Position numbers and translations under genes: made by a program
Assembly: GCF_009905375.1 (NCBI RefSeq)
Contig: NC_133648.1
Span: 306,668,565-306,732,564, forward strand
Reading direction: 5' to 3'
Length of the DNA: 64,000 bases
DNA from: Apium graveolens
Lineage: Eukaryota > Streptophyta > Magnoliopsida > Apiales > Apiaceae
Notes under the pieces: model-generated
What the model was told of the DNA's origin: nothing
Databases searched by the model: none
Seen by the model: only the letters and a program-made list of their open reading frames with translations
Part shown: positions 1 to 10,890 of the stretch, one piece after another
How positions within the stretch are numbered: the stretch's first letter is position 1
Layout: every line of letters starts with the position of its first letter

Positions 1-7
1 TTTTTAA

Positions 8-721
8 GGATGCACAAGGAATTATTGGAAGAAACTTACAGAAGGAAAAAAAATATGCAATGGCTGATTGGAGAGCACAATCGGCTATTTGGGTTTGAAA
101 AAAAAGATTAGTGAAATGATCGAGAATGGAGAAGTTGTTTCGGACACGTTAAGATGGCTGGCTGGCAAGCCATTTTATGCTATTTTCACTTTTGAAGGTT
201 ATCTATTTGATGGAGTTTGATATTTCACAAAGGAGCGGGATGCTGCAAGGGTAGTCCAAAATAGTGGTGTTTCCGTAGTTGCTAAGACTTTCCAAGTATC
301 CATTTCCAAGGATCTGAATCTCGTGGAGAGTGATATGGCATTTTATGGAATTATTGAAGAAATATGGGAGTTAGATTACCATGCCTTTAAAGCCCCGTTA
401 TTCTTGTGTAAATGGGCAGATAGCGATAGAGGCGTCAAGGTGGATGATTTTGGTTTCACACTTGTTGATTTAAGTCGACAAGGTCATAAAAATGATAAAT
501 ACGTGTCGGTTGACCAAGTGAAGCAAGTTTTCTATATCGAAGATCTGGTAGATGCTAACTGGTCGGTTTTGTTGACCTCCACGACTCAAGACTACCACGA
601 GGTGTATAATGACGATGACCTAGGAGACACGAGTTTGGAAAATCCCCCATTCTGTACTGAAATCCCTGAAGACGATGTTTCTATCGATGAAGATGACCCT
701 ATTAGTAGAAATCAGGGATAG
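8..721 (+). pseudogene. TNP2-like transposase C-terminal part (DUF4216), broken
   Basis: C-terminal end of the CACTA transposase, which cuts and joins element ends in the nucleus. A stretch with EHNRLF near 85-100 matches the linker before DUF4216. It is thrown out of frame at an A-rich run near 98-108. The next frame stays open to 719-721 except for one TGA at 218-220. Family hallmarks are QNSGV (about 255-270), the ELDY then LFLCKW block (about 365-415), VDDFGFTLVDLSR (about 440-480) and QVFYIEDL (about 525-550). The catalytic part is upstream of the window. An acidic tail closes the frame. One frameshift and one stop make it a pseudogene. Confidence 0.8.
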
Positions 722-1033
722 GGTGTTGAGGGAATTTGGCTTAAAAGATGATATAATGTATCTGAATTTATGATTGTTTAATGAGAAATTCTACTTGTTG
801 GTTTTAAGTTACATTTTTAGTTTATCATTTTTAGAACATTTAATAATCATAACATGCATAATTGTTTACTCATACCAATGTTGTGCACTACATCATTGTT
901 TACTCAAATAATGCTTAACTGTCATGCATTAGTTAATTTTTTACATAATTGTTTACTTGTTTACTCATTGATTTGAAGAGCTAATGTTATATATTATATT
1001 AACATGTATTTGCAGGAATTTTAGTGAAATAAA
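722..1033. other. spacer between the two CACTA genes
   Basis: About 310 bp of AT-rich sequence with short repeats of TTGTTTACTCA and CATAATTG (about 860-960). It separates the transposase end from the second gene and may hold that gene's promoter, but no clear TATA box or coding signal stands out. Confidence 0.5.
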
Positions 1034-4000
1034 ATGATGGAAAAGAAGCAGGAAAATGGCAAATTGCCGGTTAAACAAGGTAGTAAGAAGAATAAAAATA
1101 AGAAACCCAAATCTCCAGTCAATGAAGGTAGTAAGGACAGTGAGAATAAGAAGCCCCAGGAGCAATTGAAAGTAGTTCCACAAGGTACAGACCCCCCATC
1201 GGCAGAGTCTGAAGTTCTGCAGACAACTACTATTACAGAATCCAGAAAAAGAATTCCGGGTGCAGCGCGAGGTGTTTCTGCTATGCAAAAGGTGTTGATG
1301 AAGAAAGCTCAAGGAAAGAAAATAAAAATCAGGTACAACAGATTGGGAGTTCTAGTTAGAGATACTAGACACAACTTGCAGTCCTATATAGGCATGTGTG
1401 CTAGGACAATGGTGCCTATTGATATTCCGTCTTGGCCGAAAGTGGACAGCGATTTAAAAGCCAAGATATGGGCTGACATTCAGGTATAAAGAAATATCAT
1501 TTTTGTGTTGAATATTAAGTTACTGCTTAAGTTGTGCAAGTCTATATATACACATGGAGTAGATGCTCTATTTTTAATTCACGTTTTAGCAACTAGAATG
1601 AGCACGACACACTAGAAAAAATTATCATAAATAATTGCAACTATAGATCTTGTTTGTCATTTAGGATACTTTTAAAGTGGCGCCGGAAAGTGAGGGGTTA
1701 ATTTTGAAGTCGGCAGCGGCAAAGTGGAGACAACTCAAGTCTAATTTAACATCTGATTATGTGAAGCCATTTGATGGACAGAAAAAGAAGCTTGCTAAAC
1801 CCCCCAAGAAATATGCATTTGTTGGTAAAGATGTTTGGAAGCGATTCATTGCAATGAGAACCTCATCTGATTGGGAAGTATGCATTTTATTTATTAATTT
1901 ATTATATTTTTTATGCACTCACTTAGCCACCCATGAGTCAACAAGTATAATTAATATATTATTATAGTGACTTTTATTTTATTGTAATATTTATATGCAG
2001 TCACTTAGTAAAGAGCAGAGTGGGAGAGTGAGGCAACGAAAGCATCCTCATCGAACATCAAGGAAAGGATATATTGGCGTTCAAGAGGATGAAGTTAGAT
2101 TTTCATATATTCTTGTAATTTCTTGTAGTTTTCATTATGTTTGAATATTTTTCAATACGTGTTTAATTTCTGACTAATAATTTTTAATTGGTAAAAGCAG
2201 GGCGCCTGGATCCCGAAGAAGATCGAGCAATTATATGGAAAATATCACATAGTCCTGAGGATGAAGAAATTGTTGATCCAGAATTGGCAGAGAAATTTAA
2301 AAAAAATTGTACACGAACCGCATATTTGTAAGTATTTTATTTCCAGGTGCATTCTTGATTAATTATAATTTTGTTGACTGGATGAGTTAATGGAAAAGAA
2401 GCGTAAAGGGGAGTTCAAACCGTCTGGAAGCGAGGATGTGCTATCTGTTGCATTGGAAATCCCTGAACATTCAGGTAGGGTCAGGGGTGTAGGAAGTTTC
2501 ATAAGCGCATCAATATATTTCAATTTGCCAAAATAGAAAAGGAACCAGATTAAGAAAGCTGAGTTGTTAGAGCATGATCGAGAAAGGAATGAAGAGTTTC
2601 AGAAAGCTAAGGAAAGATATGAGAGAGCGGAGAAAAAATTTAAACAGCTTGCTGAGATGAAAGTGTGGATGACTGCATCCAATATGCATTCACCGATGTT
2701 TTCGGACAAAGCTAGTTGTCTAGAGGATGAGGAAAAAGAACACGATGATGAAGGAAAAGAACAGGATGATGAAAGAAAAGAACACGATGATGAAGAACTC
2801 CACAAAGAAGAAAAATAATAGGCTGATACCAAAAGAAAGCTTAAACATAAACCAGCCTCGCCAAGAGATGATTGTGTTGTTATTCCTGCACACTCTTCCC
2901 AACCAGGAGAAAAGGTAAAAATAGAAATCTTTAAAAGGTTGCAAATTATAGAAGTTTCAACATTTATGTTTATCATAATTTCTTTCTATTTTTGAATTTA
3001 GGATCCGAAAAAATGTGAGTTGGAAATTGACATTATTGACAATAAGGTACCCTTTGGCATGGTTTTTTCTGATAGAGACATGAGTAAGTATGTACATGGA
3101 GTGCCTCTTCGGTTCGGATATGTTCGTGTCTCGTTAGACGGGGCTATCAAGGAAGATGCATTGGTTCTAGTGCCTACTGCTGGTGAAACTGAAACTGTGC
3201 ACCAAGCTGTTGGCTCGCTTTTAGCGTGGCCTGAAGACATGGTCATCCTTACATCTGGTGTTGAGGTATATATTTCCTTATTTTCACAGAATTTGAAATT
3301 CACATACATAATTTAAATAATTTTGACAAGTGTAAATAATTTAAATATTTGTAGAAAAAGAAAAAGGTACCGAAGTGAAATGCATCTACGAACCATTATC
3401 AGCAAGTGCACTTGTCCATGAACAGTGTGAAGCCAAGTAAAAATGTGCCTTGTCGCTTTATGTTATTGTATAAGCACGCAGCGACAATTTTGAAAGAAAC
3501 TGGAGACTCAATACAGATTTTGTGCGATGCTGAGGTGTTTAGAAATGAAAAAACAATTTTTTTTACTCCATGAGAATGTGATGGCATTGTTAGAGTTTGG
3601 CATGGTTGGCCAAGCTATAATTTCAGTATACATGGTGTAAGTTTTTAGTTCCTTTTCTGTGAATTACAAGTTTAGAAGCTTTCGTATGTGTGTAATTACA
3701 AAATATTTATATATTTTTGTAGGGTTTTGCATGCGGAGATTCTTAAGGTGAATCAAATGGATTTGTATACTTTTATCAATCCAGGAGCCGCATATAAATT
3801 AAACGATGATTTTGAAGCTTATATTGTTCAAAGGTTGAAAGAAGGGCCTTCTGGCTTATTTTGCATGCCTCAAAATGAGAAGTAAGTCAAGCATACATAA
3901 TAGCTATATGCCTATACCTGTTTTTTATTTTTTCCTGTATTTTTATAATTTTTAACTTGGATTTCTTATTATAAAAACAGTTATCACTGGATTTTGATCA

Positions 4001-4638
4001 TCATTTGGGAAAGTGAAATATTGATTCTTAATCCATTTTCTCATCCGAGAAGTTTCCCAGAACTTGAAGATGCTTTGATACGGTATTTAGTTTTCTCTGT
4101 GCACATACATATCAATGAGTTTTTATTGAGTAGCAAGATTTCATCTGTTGACACTACTAGTTATTAACTTTGTTTAACAGAGCAGTAAGATCGTACAATG
4201 CTCAGACATGACGTGTGTGCAAAAATGGTAAAAATCTTGTAGTAAGTATTACGCACTTTAGTAGGTTCTTTTCAGTTTTATATATAGAAATATAGTTATG
4301 CATTATCAGCACTTGTAGTAATTTTGTATTTGGATATAAGGATCACCTAAGCAAGCCGGTGGTCATGAATCTGGTTATGTAGTCATGCGTTACATGAAGG
4401 ATATCTTTCAATACAAGGACATCAAAATTCATAACTAGGGTAAGTTGTAATATTTTTGCGCATGTAATTTGGTTACAATCTGCACTCCAAGACTCAGCCA
4501 CCATAGTTGATTTATTTTGTTCTTTCTGCTTTGTCACCTGTTTAGTGGGCCACCAAGAATCGGAAGACGTACACAATGAAGGAACTGGATGAAGTTCGTT
4601 TCGAGACCCTTCAGCATGTCCAAGAATTTGAGTACTGA
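1034..4638 (+). pseudogene. CACTA second gene: plant-transposase domain, coiled coil, DUF8039-like, Ulp1-like protease; broken
   Basis: Multi-exon gene typical of plant CACTA elements. Readable exons are 1034-1483 (lysine-rich start, then SYIGMCARTMVPI), 1665-1877 (KYAFVGKDVWKRFI), about 2001-2093, 2201-2327, about 2385-2915 (GRVRGVGSFIS, a charged coiled coil, then acidic EHDDE/EQDDE repeats), 3001-3264 (DUF8039-like, VPFGMVFSDRD), about 3355-3635, 3723-3881, 3981-4083, about 4180-4240, 4341-4436 and about 4545-4638. The last four form a Ulp1-like cysteine protease: the His of YHWIL is at 3985-3987, and the GHE-x-GYVVMRYM block carries Ser (TCT, 4370-4372) where Cys is expected. Breaks include a TAG in the exon near 2535, a TAA at 2816-2818, a stop near 3376, a frameshift in the T run near 3558 and a TGA near 4210. 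Exon borders are approximate. Confidence 0.78.
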
Positions 4639-5139
4639 CTTACGAGTACTAGCCTTTTGACTTGACCAGTTTGAAACTGCACTTTTTATTTGGTCAAATA
4701 TTTTGGTTTGTATTAATGTTAGTATGTTGTTATGGCATATCTAGTTTGGATTATATTGGATGTGGATGATATAAGGAGTACATGTATATGGGGGTTTGCC
4801 TTTGGTTGAAAATGGTTTGTGAATATTTTGTTATTTTGGCGTTGATCGCAGTTGGTCGAACTCAGATGATATAAGGGGTATATTTTGTGAATGGATGTGT
4901 GGGGGTATATTTTGTGAATACATGTATGGGGGTTTATTTTGTCAGTTATCGGAGATGTGAATGTTTGATGGTAATGGACTAGTTACTTGAAATGGAGAAA
5001 TAACAATTTGACTTGGTTATTTTGTTGAATTGGTATTGTTCTTTTGAGTTTTGTATGATTTGGTTTTTATAGATATGCATTGTTCTAGCTAATTTTAGTA
5101 TATATATTAACATCAGTTGAAAGTTAAAAACCAATGTAA
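4639..5139. other. CACTA 3' non-coding region
   Basis: TG-rich, AT-rich trailer after the second gene. It contains loosely repeated phrases such as GGGGGTTT and TATTTTGTGAAT (about 4790-4945). No open frame of note; probably 3' UTR and element body before the subterminal repeats begin. Confidence 0.5.
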
Positions 5140-5741
5140 ATATTAATTTAACATGTACTACAGACATCACTTGCACCAAATAAACTGATGCTAATTAACA
5201 TCAATAACATCATTTTGTACTAATGTTAAAACCTAAAACATCAGCTATATTATTCATGACTGATGTCTATAATATTTTCTATAATATTTAAAACCGATGT
5301 CTATTGAGTGTTTTACATTAGGTGGAAACTGATGTATATACAAGTAATAACAACGGTTTTCTCTTTAAACTGATGTCTATGTGAAACTTATACATCGTAT
5401 CCATTGTAAAACTGATGTTAAATGGCCTAATATACATCATTTTTCTAATCTACTGATGTAAATTTAAATTAAACCCTAATGTATGACATGTTAAACTTGC
5501 TTAAAACCTCTTATTAATCTTATATAAAAAAGCATCAAAGACTATTTTTCTATATTTAATAGTCTATGAAGATGTTTTGCAACGGTTCTGGACTGATACA
5601 AACAAGGAAGAAACCGATGTCTGAGGTTACATTTCACATCGGTTTTCAACCGATGTGGAAAAAAAACACCTTTCTCTACACCCGTGTAGACATCGGTTTC
5701 TGAGGAAATAGACATCAGTTCTGGACTGATGTCTATTGACC
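5140..5741. repeat. CACTA subterminal repeat array
   Basis: More than a dozen variants of a 10-12-bp motif (ACTGATGTCTAT, ACCGATGTCTAT, ACATCGGTTT and shorter forms) occur in both orientations. Several pair as perfect hairpins: CACATCGGTT / AACCGATGTG at 5635-5657 and GACATCAGT / ACTGATGTC at 5711-5733. In En/Spm-type elements such arrays bind the element's DNA-binding protein (TNPA-like). That role is family knowledge and was not shown here. Confidence 0.82.
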
Positions 5742-5755
5742 TTTTTCTAGTAGTG
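5742..5755. repeat. CACTA 3' terminal inverted repeat
   Basis: TTTTTCTAGTAGTG; its complement starts CACTACTAG, the signature end of the superfamily. The next three bases, AAA, are the candidate 3-bp target duplication, but the other end is outside the window. Confidence 0.88.
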
Positions 5756-8700
5756 AAACACGGATGGACTGGGGAGACATAAAAGCAAGAAATTAGAAAT
5801 TTGGATGAAGGAAGTGGCCTTCAAGAATATGAAGTGTATATAACACATGTGACTTGATACCCAAAAAGGAGACACTAAGTATACAAGATATCCCAACATT
5901 GAGATGACTATTGTGATAAATAATAGAGGTAAATGAGTAATTAGAACTAAAAAGTTCATGTTGAAAACAACCAATATCTTCCAGAACATCCCTGCTATCA
6001 TTAGCAAATCAGGCAGGAAAAGCGGATAATCGTTATTATCTTTTGGAGGCCATATGTATTGACCTCAGTTTGAGTAAGGATATTATTGTGAAACTAGGTA
6101 GACCATCGAGGTGAGAATGATTGTATAAGATACCCTTATCAGGAATATATGACTTAATTTATCCATGGAAGGATGCAAGTACCTTGTTAAAGATGGGATT
6201 AAGGATAGAACCTCGATAACTTGAGATGAACCCTAGGGGAATGCATAAGGGTTGGCATTTCACCCTTAATAGGGACAGTATGAGTTTTGACAATATGAAT
6301 TGGAAGGATTAAGGTAATAACAACCTTTAAAGATCAATGTAGGAAATTTCCAGAACTATATAGAAAATGGTTCTATTATTAGTTAATGGTATCTTGATAT
6401 GCCTTGTACCTAGGGAGTACATGAGAAATGATTTAAGTATAACCTTGGAGAGGTTACAAGAAGAGAGGTAATATTTAAGCTTTCCAAATAGAAATTTTGA
6501 TAAAGGAAATATGACGTAATTATAATAATGCCAGGTGGGGCACGTGTTGAACCATAAGAAAGTATAGATCGACCCAATGAAGGTCGAGATTGGTGAAAAT
6601 AAGAAGGACCGAAGATAAGAGACGTCCTAAGTATGATCGGGAGTCAGTTGTGATAATGTTCACATTTATAAACTAAGGCAATAACTTATGGAAAGTGGTG
6701 ATATTTTTTTAGAACTTAAGAAGAGCATTTTCACATAGGCAGTGACTGGAAATAAGGTATAAAATTTAGTTGAAGATGGTTCAAAAGACATTGAGTGTAA
6801 GGAAATATTACTATCAAGAAAGGCCAGTGAGGTGGCCGACACTTTAAGTGTAAGAGAGCAATTATAGGCGCTCGTGCCAGAGAAATACAGTAATTCTGGT
6901 TAAAGCTGTGAAGGTTGTGTTATGATGTGAAAGATTGGCATTCCTTATGATGATTGTGCAATATTCGGCCATAATAGTAGGTTGGTGGAGATTTAATTCA
7001 TGTTAATCGCTGTGAGCGGGCTAACCGTCTTAGAAGGTCCTACCTTGAGATAAGTCAGGACCATGTTCCAAAAAGGACTAAATGAATCCTTAAGTTTCCA
7101 GTCTCCTATTGAGGACATGTGATTAATAATGGTATTAACCTGCTATCGTTGCTTGGATTGAAGCTCTTCTGCAATATTATTTGCTTCATGTTATATATAC
7201 GTCGAGTTCAGGAGATGTCCTTCATGGATCACGAATGGTGATAATGTTACCTCTTTAGAAGATTTTGATACGGCAGGTATGGACTCCGTATGATTAGCTA
7301 TTAAGATTTCGAGGAAAATGAATGACTGTAGTAGGTCAGCGGTGGACTATAGTATTGCAGTAATGATACTTCGAATAATGAGACGATAACAACCGTGAGA
7401 GTTGGATTGCAATGGATGTTGAGATTGAGTACCACTAATCAGGTCGTGGTGATATATAAGTTATCATTGATAGGCTAACTAAGTCGATTATTTACCTATT
7501 GAATATTTATTCCTTCTTATCGACAAAGAGTCGTATTACTATACGAGGAAGGTGGTAGTGCAAGCGCAGAATTCTAGTAACAATGATGTCTAGAATGAAA
7601 TCCCAGATTCGATTTTCGATGTCGAGGGAGTTCAAAGGTTATTATTTATAAGCTCGAGCAAGAGCATGGGCCCATGGAATGATGGATGGGATAGCAAAAA
7701 TATTCAGGCATGTGAAATACGATGCAATAATATTTGATATTGATATATATACATGTATATGTGTTTCGTTATGTGGTGATAAACCTCTATAGTTCAGAGG
7801 TAGATTCCAAGCCAGATATTTTGTGATCATATATTTTTATATATAGTTCTCTTAAATTCATTCTTTTCTCTCCTTTTCATTTCGTGTAAACTAAGAAGAA
7901 CAACCCTTCCAGAGTGGGAGGCATTGCCGAATGACTCTCTATCTGTGTGGTAGAAGCCTAATAGGATACCGCATGTTATTTAATTGCTTGTCAAGTATTA
8001 AAAGGTTGGCCATCTTCTGTACTAACAATGCGATGTAACAAGTGTTCATGATCATAGTGATCTCTCAATAAATTCTTTTACTTCCATATGATGGATCAAG
8101 CTTTCGAAAGTAGAAGCAGCTAGAAAAGAAGTAGTATTAGTGTGGTAGTATTCGGAATCTAACGCGTTCGTGATACTAAGGTTGATGCAATTATTAAAAG
8201 GTTATAAAATTCCAGCGAATAAAAGTATAGACCGAATAGTATTATGAACGGAATATAGTAACGATTACGGACTGGAAAATAGTGGGTATTGAGAACCAAA
8301 AGCTATAGCACTAGAAGATATGTTGAGGGTATGTGCAATAGACTTGAAAGAAATTTGGAACGATGACTTATCACGTATCGAGTTTTCTTAAGACCATAGG
8401 TTTTATGTTAGTATCAGGATAATGCCTTATTAGTTCCCTGAGGGAAGACAATGACGATCTCCCTTATATAAGGATGAAGTTAGAAAGCGTAAGATGCTCG
8501 GACCAACAGTGATCCAAAAGAACCAAGGACATGGTAGATCTATTCGGAGGACGAATGGTAGCATCCCAAGATCAAATGGAGAAGTACTCCGGTTTGGCCT
8601 GGAAGGACAATGAGCATGAAGTAGGGAACCTAGTGTGGTTAAAGGTATTCCCTTGGAAAGGATTGATGAGGTTCGAAAAGAAAGGAAAGCTAAGTCCACG

Positions 8701-9060
8701 ATTTATTGGACCTTTGGAGATATTAAGACGTATTGGGAAGTTATCATATGGACTAGCCCTACCCCCGAACCAGTAGCAAGCTCATAACGTGTTCCATGTG
8801 GCAATGATAAGGAAGTATAATCTGGAAGCCAAACATATAATTGAATACTAGCATATAGACATGCAACCAGACTTGACATATGTGGAACAACCCGTAGGGA
8901 TTTTGGATCAAAAGGAACAAGTGCTTAGGAACAGGGTTATCAAACTAGTCAGAATTTTGCGGCGCAACCACTATATGGAAAATCGACTTTAGAATTAAAA
9001 AGCGCAATGCTAGAAAAGTATCCCCAACTGTTTTCTATCTGATTCTGGGACGGAATCCTT
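5756..9060 (+). pseudogene. Ty3-gypsy pol remnant (RT end, RNase H, integrase, chromodomain-type tail)
   Basis: Polyprotein region riddled with stops and frameshifts and recognisable only in patches. The RT/RNase H join (IDP-M-KVE) is near 6568-6600. The integrase strand VIIDRLTKS lies near 7450-7490. Its C-terminal part shows traces of a T-D-(G)-x-SERT-like segment, then LEDMLRVC, near 8230-8335. The best-kept part, 8531-8776, carries VWLKVFPWKGLMRF then KLSPRFIGPLEIL, followed by HNVFHVAMIRKY (about 8785-8820). This is the post-integrase, chromodomain-type tail of Del/Tekay-like elements. No functional product is possible. Confidence 0.72.
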
Positions 9061-9073
9061 TTAAGGAGGGGAG
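9061..9073 (+). other. polypurine tract of element G1
   Basis: An AAGGAGGGGAG run directly before the inferred 3' LTR start. This is where plus-strand DNA synthesis is primed in LTR retrotransposons. Confidence 0.6.
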
Positions 9074-10890
9074 ACAATAATAACCCCAATTTTTTGAAAT
9101 TTTCGAAACCCTGATGAATAGTAACTTTTTGTTGATTTTGCTGATTAAGAAAATTTTCAGACCACAATATAGGGGAGTTCTGTTATGGAAATTCTGAGAT
9201 CGTATTAGTATTTCATAAAGTAAATGAGTGTATGTAAAGATCTTCAGAATTCGAATTCAAACACTTTGATTTTTTTCCCGAAAATCCACCAGATACCGAA
9301 AGAATTAAGTATAAGGTAATATGATTAAAAGAATTTCAATTCAAGGATTTTAAGAGAGGATCATTAAAGGAATATAAAATATTAAAGCCCAGGTAATGAG
9401 ATCCCGGGTATGACCCCTCAAACGAATAACGAGAACGAGAGTTAAGCGAACCGTAAAATAAATAAGCGATCGAGGATCAAGCTTATGCAAATAACAAAGA
9501 TATTAACCAAACAATTAAGTACTAATCAAGAAGATTAGAGCAAGATGATGTCATCAATCCAAAGGAAGTTGACAAGTGGCTAAGTAATGACATAAGCATG
9601 ATTAGCAAGATATTTAGCTTGGTGGATTTGTGGCTAAGTATTTGGACCACAATTAAAGCCAAGGTTAAACTAACCAAGCTTTAAACACCATATTTTATCA
9701 AAACACAAATCAAAGAAGCATTTCTCTTCCTTTCTTCTTCATTGCTCTCGGCTCCATTAAAGAAAAGCAAGGAAGAAAATTGCAAACTCAACATCCACTC
9801 ATTTTTATTTATCAAGGTAATTAACTAAGCTTTTTGATGATTAGATATAGACTTCCTACAATTTTGAGCCTTATATTCATTACTAATCATTTTCTATAAA
9901 TCATCCAAAGTCATGATGAATAGTGTTTTTCAAGAACTCATTTATTGATCTTGTTTTCTTGGATAGATTAAGCAATAGTAAGGCTATACAAGGATCATAC
10001 CAAGCTTATTAGCCACTCTTACACAACAAGGAAGGTATAATCTTCAAAACCCTAGATTTTACTTTGAGTTTATTGAGTTTTATGATTGGATTAGTGAATG
10101 AGAAGCACGATCTATGTTTGTTAGTTAGTTTTGATAGATTCATAATGATTATGGGTAATGGATCTATGTTGATGGTTGAATGAGTTGATAATCTTGAGAG
10201 TGTGGACTGAGTTAGTGTTGTTTAAGTGAAATATTAGTTTATTGGTGATTTTGGATGGTTTAGTGTGGATTTAGTATAGTAAAAATTTGGAAAACTCGTA
10301 AATATGGTCGTCGTAATGTCCCTTTATATATACTATTTGTGCTTAGCATTCGGAGTAAAAAACTCACTGTCAAAACTGTGCATTTTCCATGTTTAGCTAG
10401 ATCGTGTCATAAGCTTCGTTTTGGTATGTGGTTTGCTTAGATCCAATTTACGGTTTAGGAGAAACAACCGTTTTAAGTAACGGCATTTCGCGAATGAACC
10501 ATTACCCCTCGCCTAACTTTGAGACTTTGTTTAGGGCCCTTAAAAGACTAATTGGATTACGAAACAATAATCTAAGGTTGGTTAGTCAGTTGGTAGAGTA
10601 CTCGTGAAAGAGTCGCCTTAAAACGTTTAACAGTTAATTTTATAAAAATGGTGGAGCCGAGGGTGCTCGAGCGACTAATGTAAATCGTTAAGCGCAAAAT
10701 CGAACGTTATGGTCTAAGTGGATAAAGTCTAGTTTCTTAAGCGACACTGGTTTAATTACGGCTTATATGTTGTTTATAGGTTACCAGACTCACGCCAGGC
10801 CTATTACCACCCTAGATCGCACAGACAAGTTTTCTACCCGTATAACTGTTATTGTGATGTCATATATATATGCATTATCTTGAGATAAGT
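9074..10890 (+). repeat. G1 3' LTR, left segment
   Basis: Non-coding LTR sequence from the inferred start (AATAATAACCCC) to the G2 insertion point after TAAGT. Transcript-leader-like sequence (a CT-rich stretch near 9720-9760) lies inside. No coding potential was seen. Confidence 0.68.

Larger units (their letters stand above)
1..5755 (+). mobile_element. CACTA (En/Spm) DNA transposon, 3' portion
   Basis: The right-hand part of a class II CACTA transposon; its 5' end lies outside the window. Three things support the call. A TNP2-type transposase tail (DUF4216-like) is followed by a second gene of the kind found in plant CACTA elements, with a Ulp1-like C-terminal domain. The last ~600 bp is packed with direct and inverted copies of a GATGTCTAT / ACATCGGTT motif, as in CACTA subterminal regions. 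The end reads TTTTTCTAGTAGTG, whose complement begins CACTACTAG, the family's terminal inverted repeat. Beyond it lies decayed Ty3-gypsy sequence, so the transposon probably jumped into that older element, whose 5' half would then be left of the window. Both genes are broken, so the copy is not autonomous. Confidence 0.88.

Noticed and set aside
1607..1622. ACACACTAGAAAAA resembling a CACTA terminus inside the CACTA element.
   Set aside because: It lies inside an intron of the second gene, lacks the CACTACTAG form and has no subterminal array, so a nested end is unlikely.
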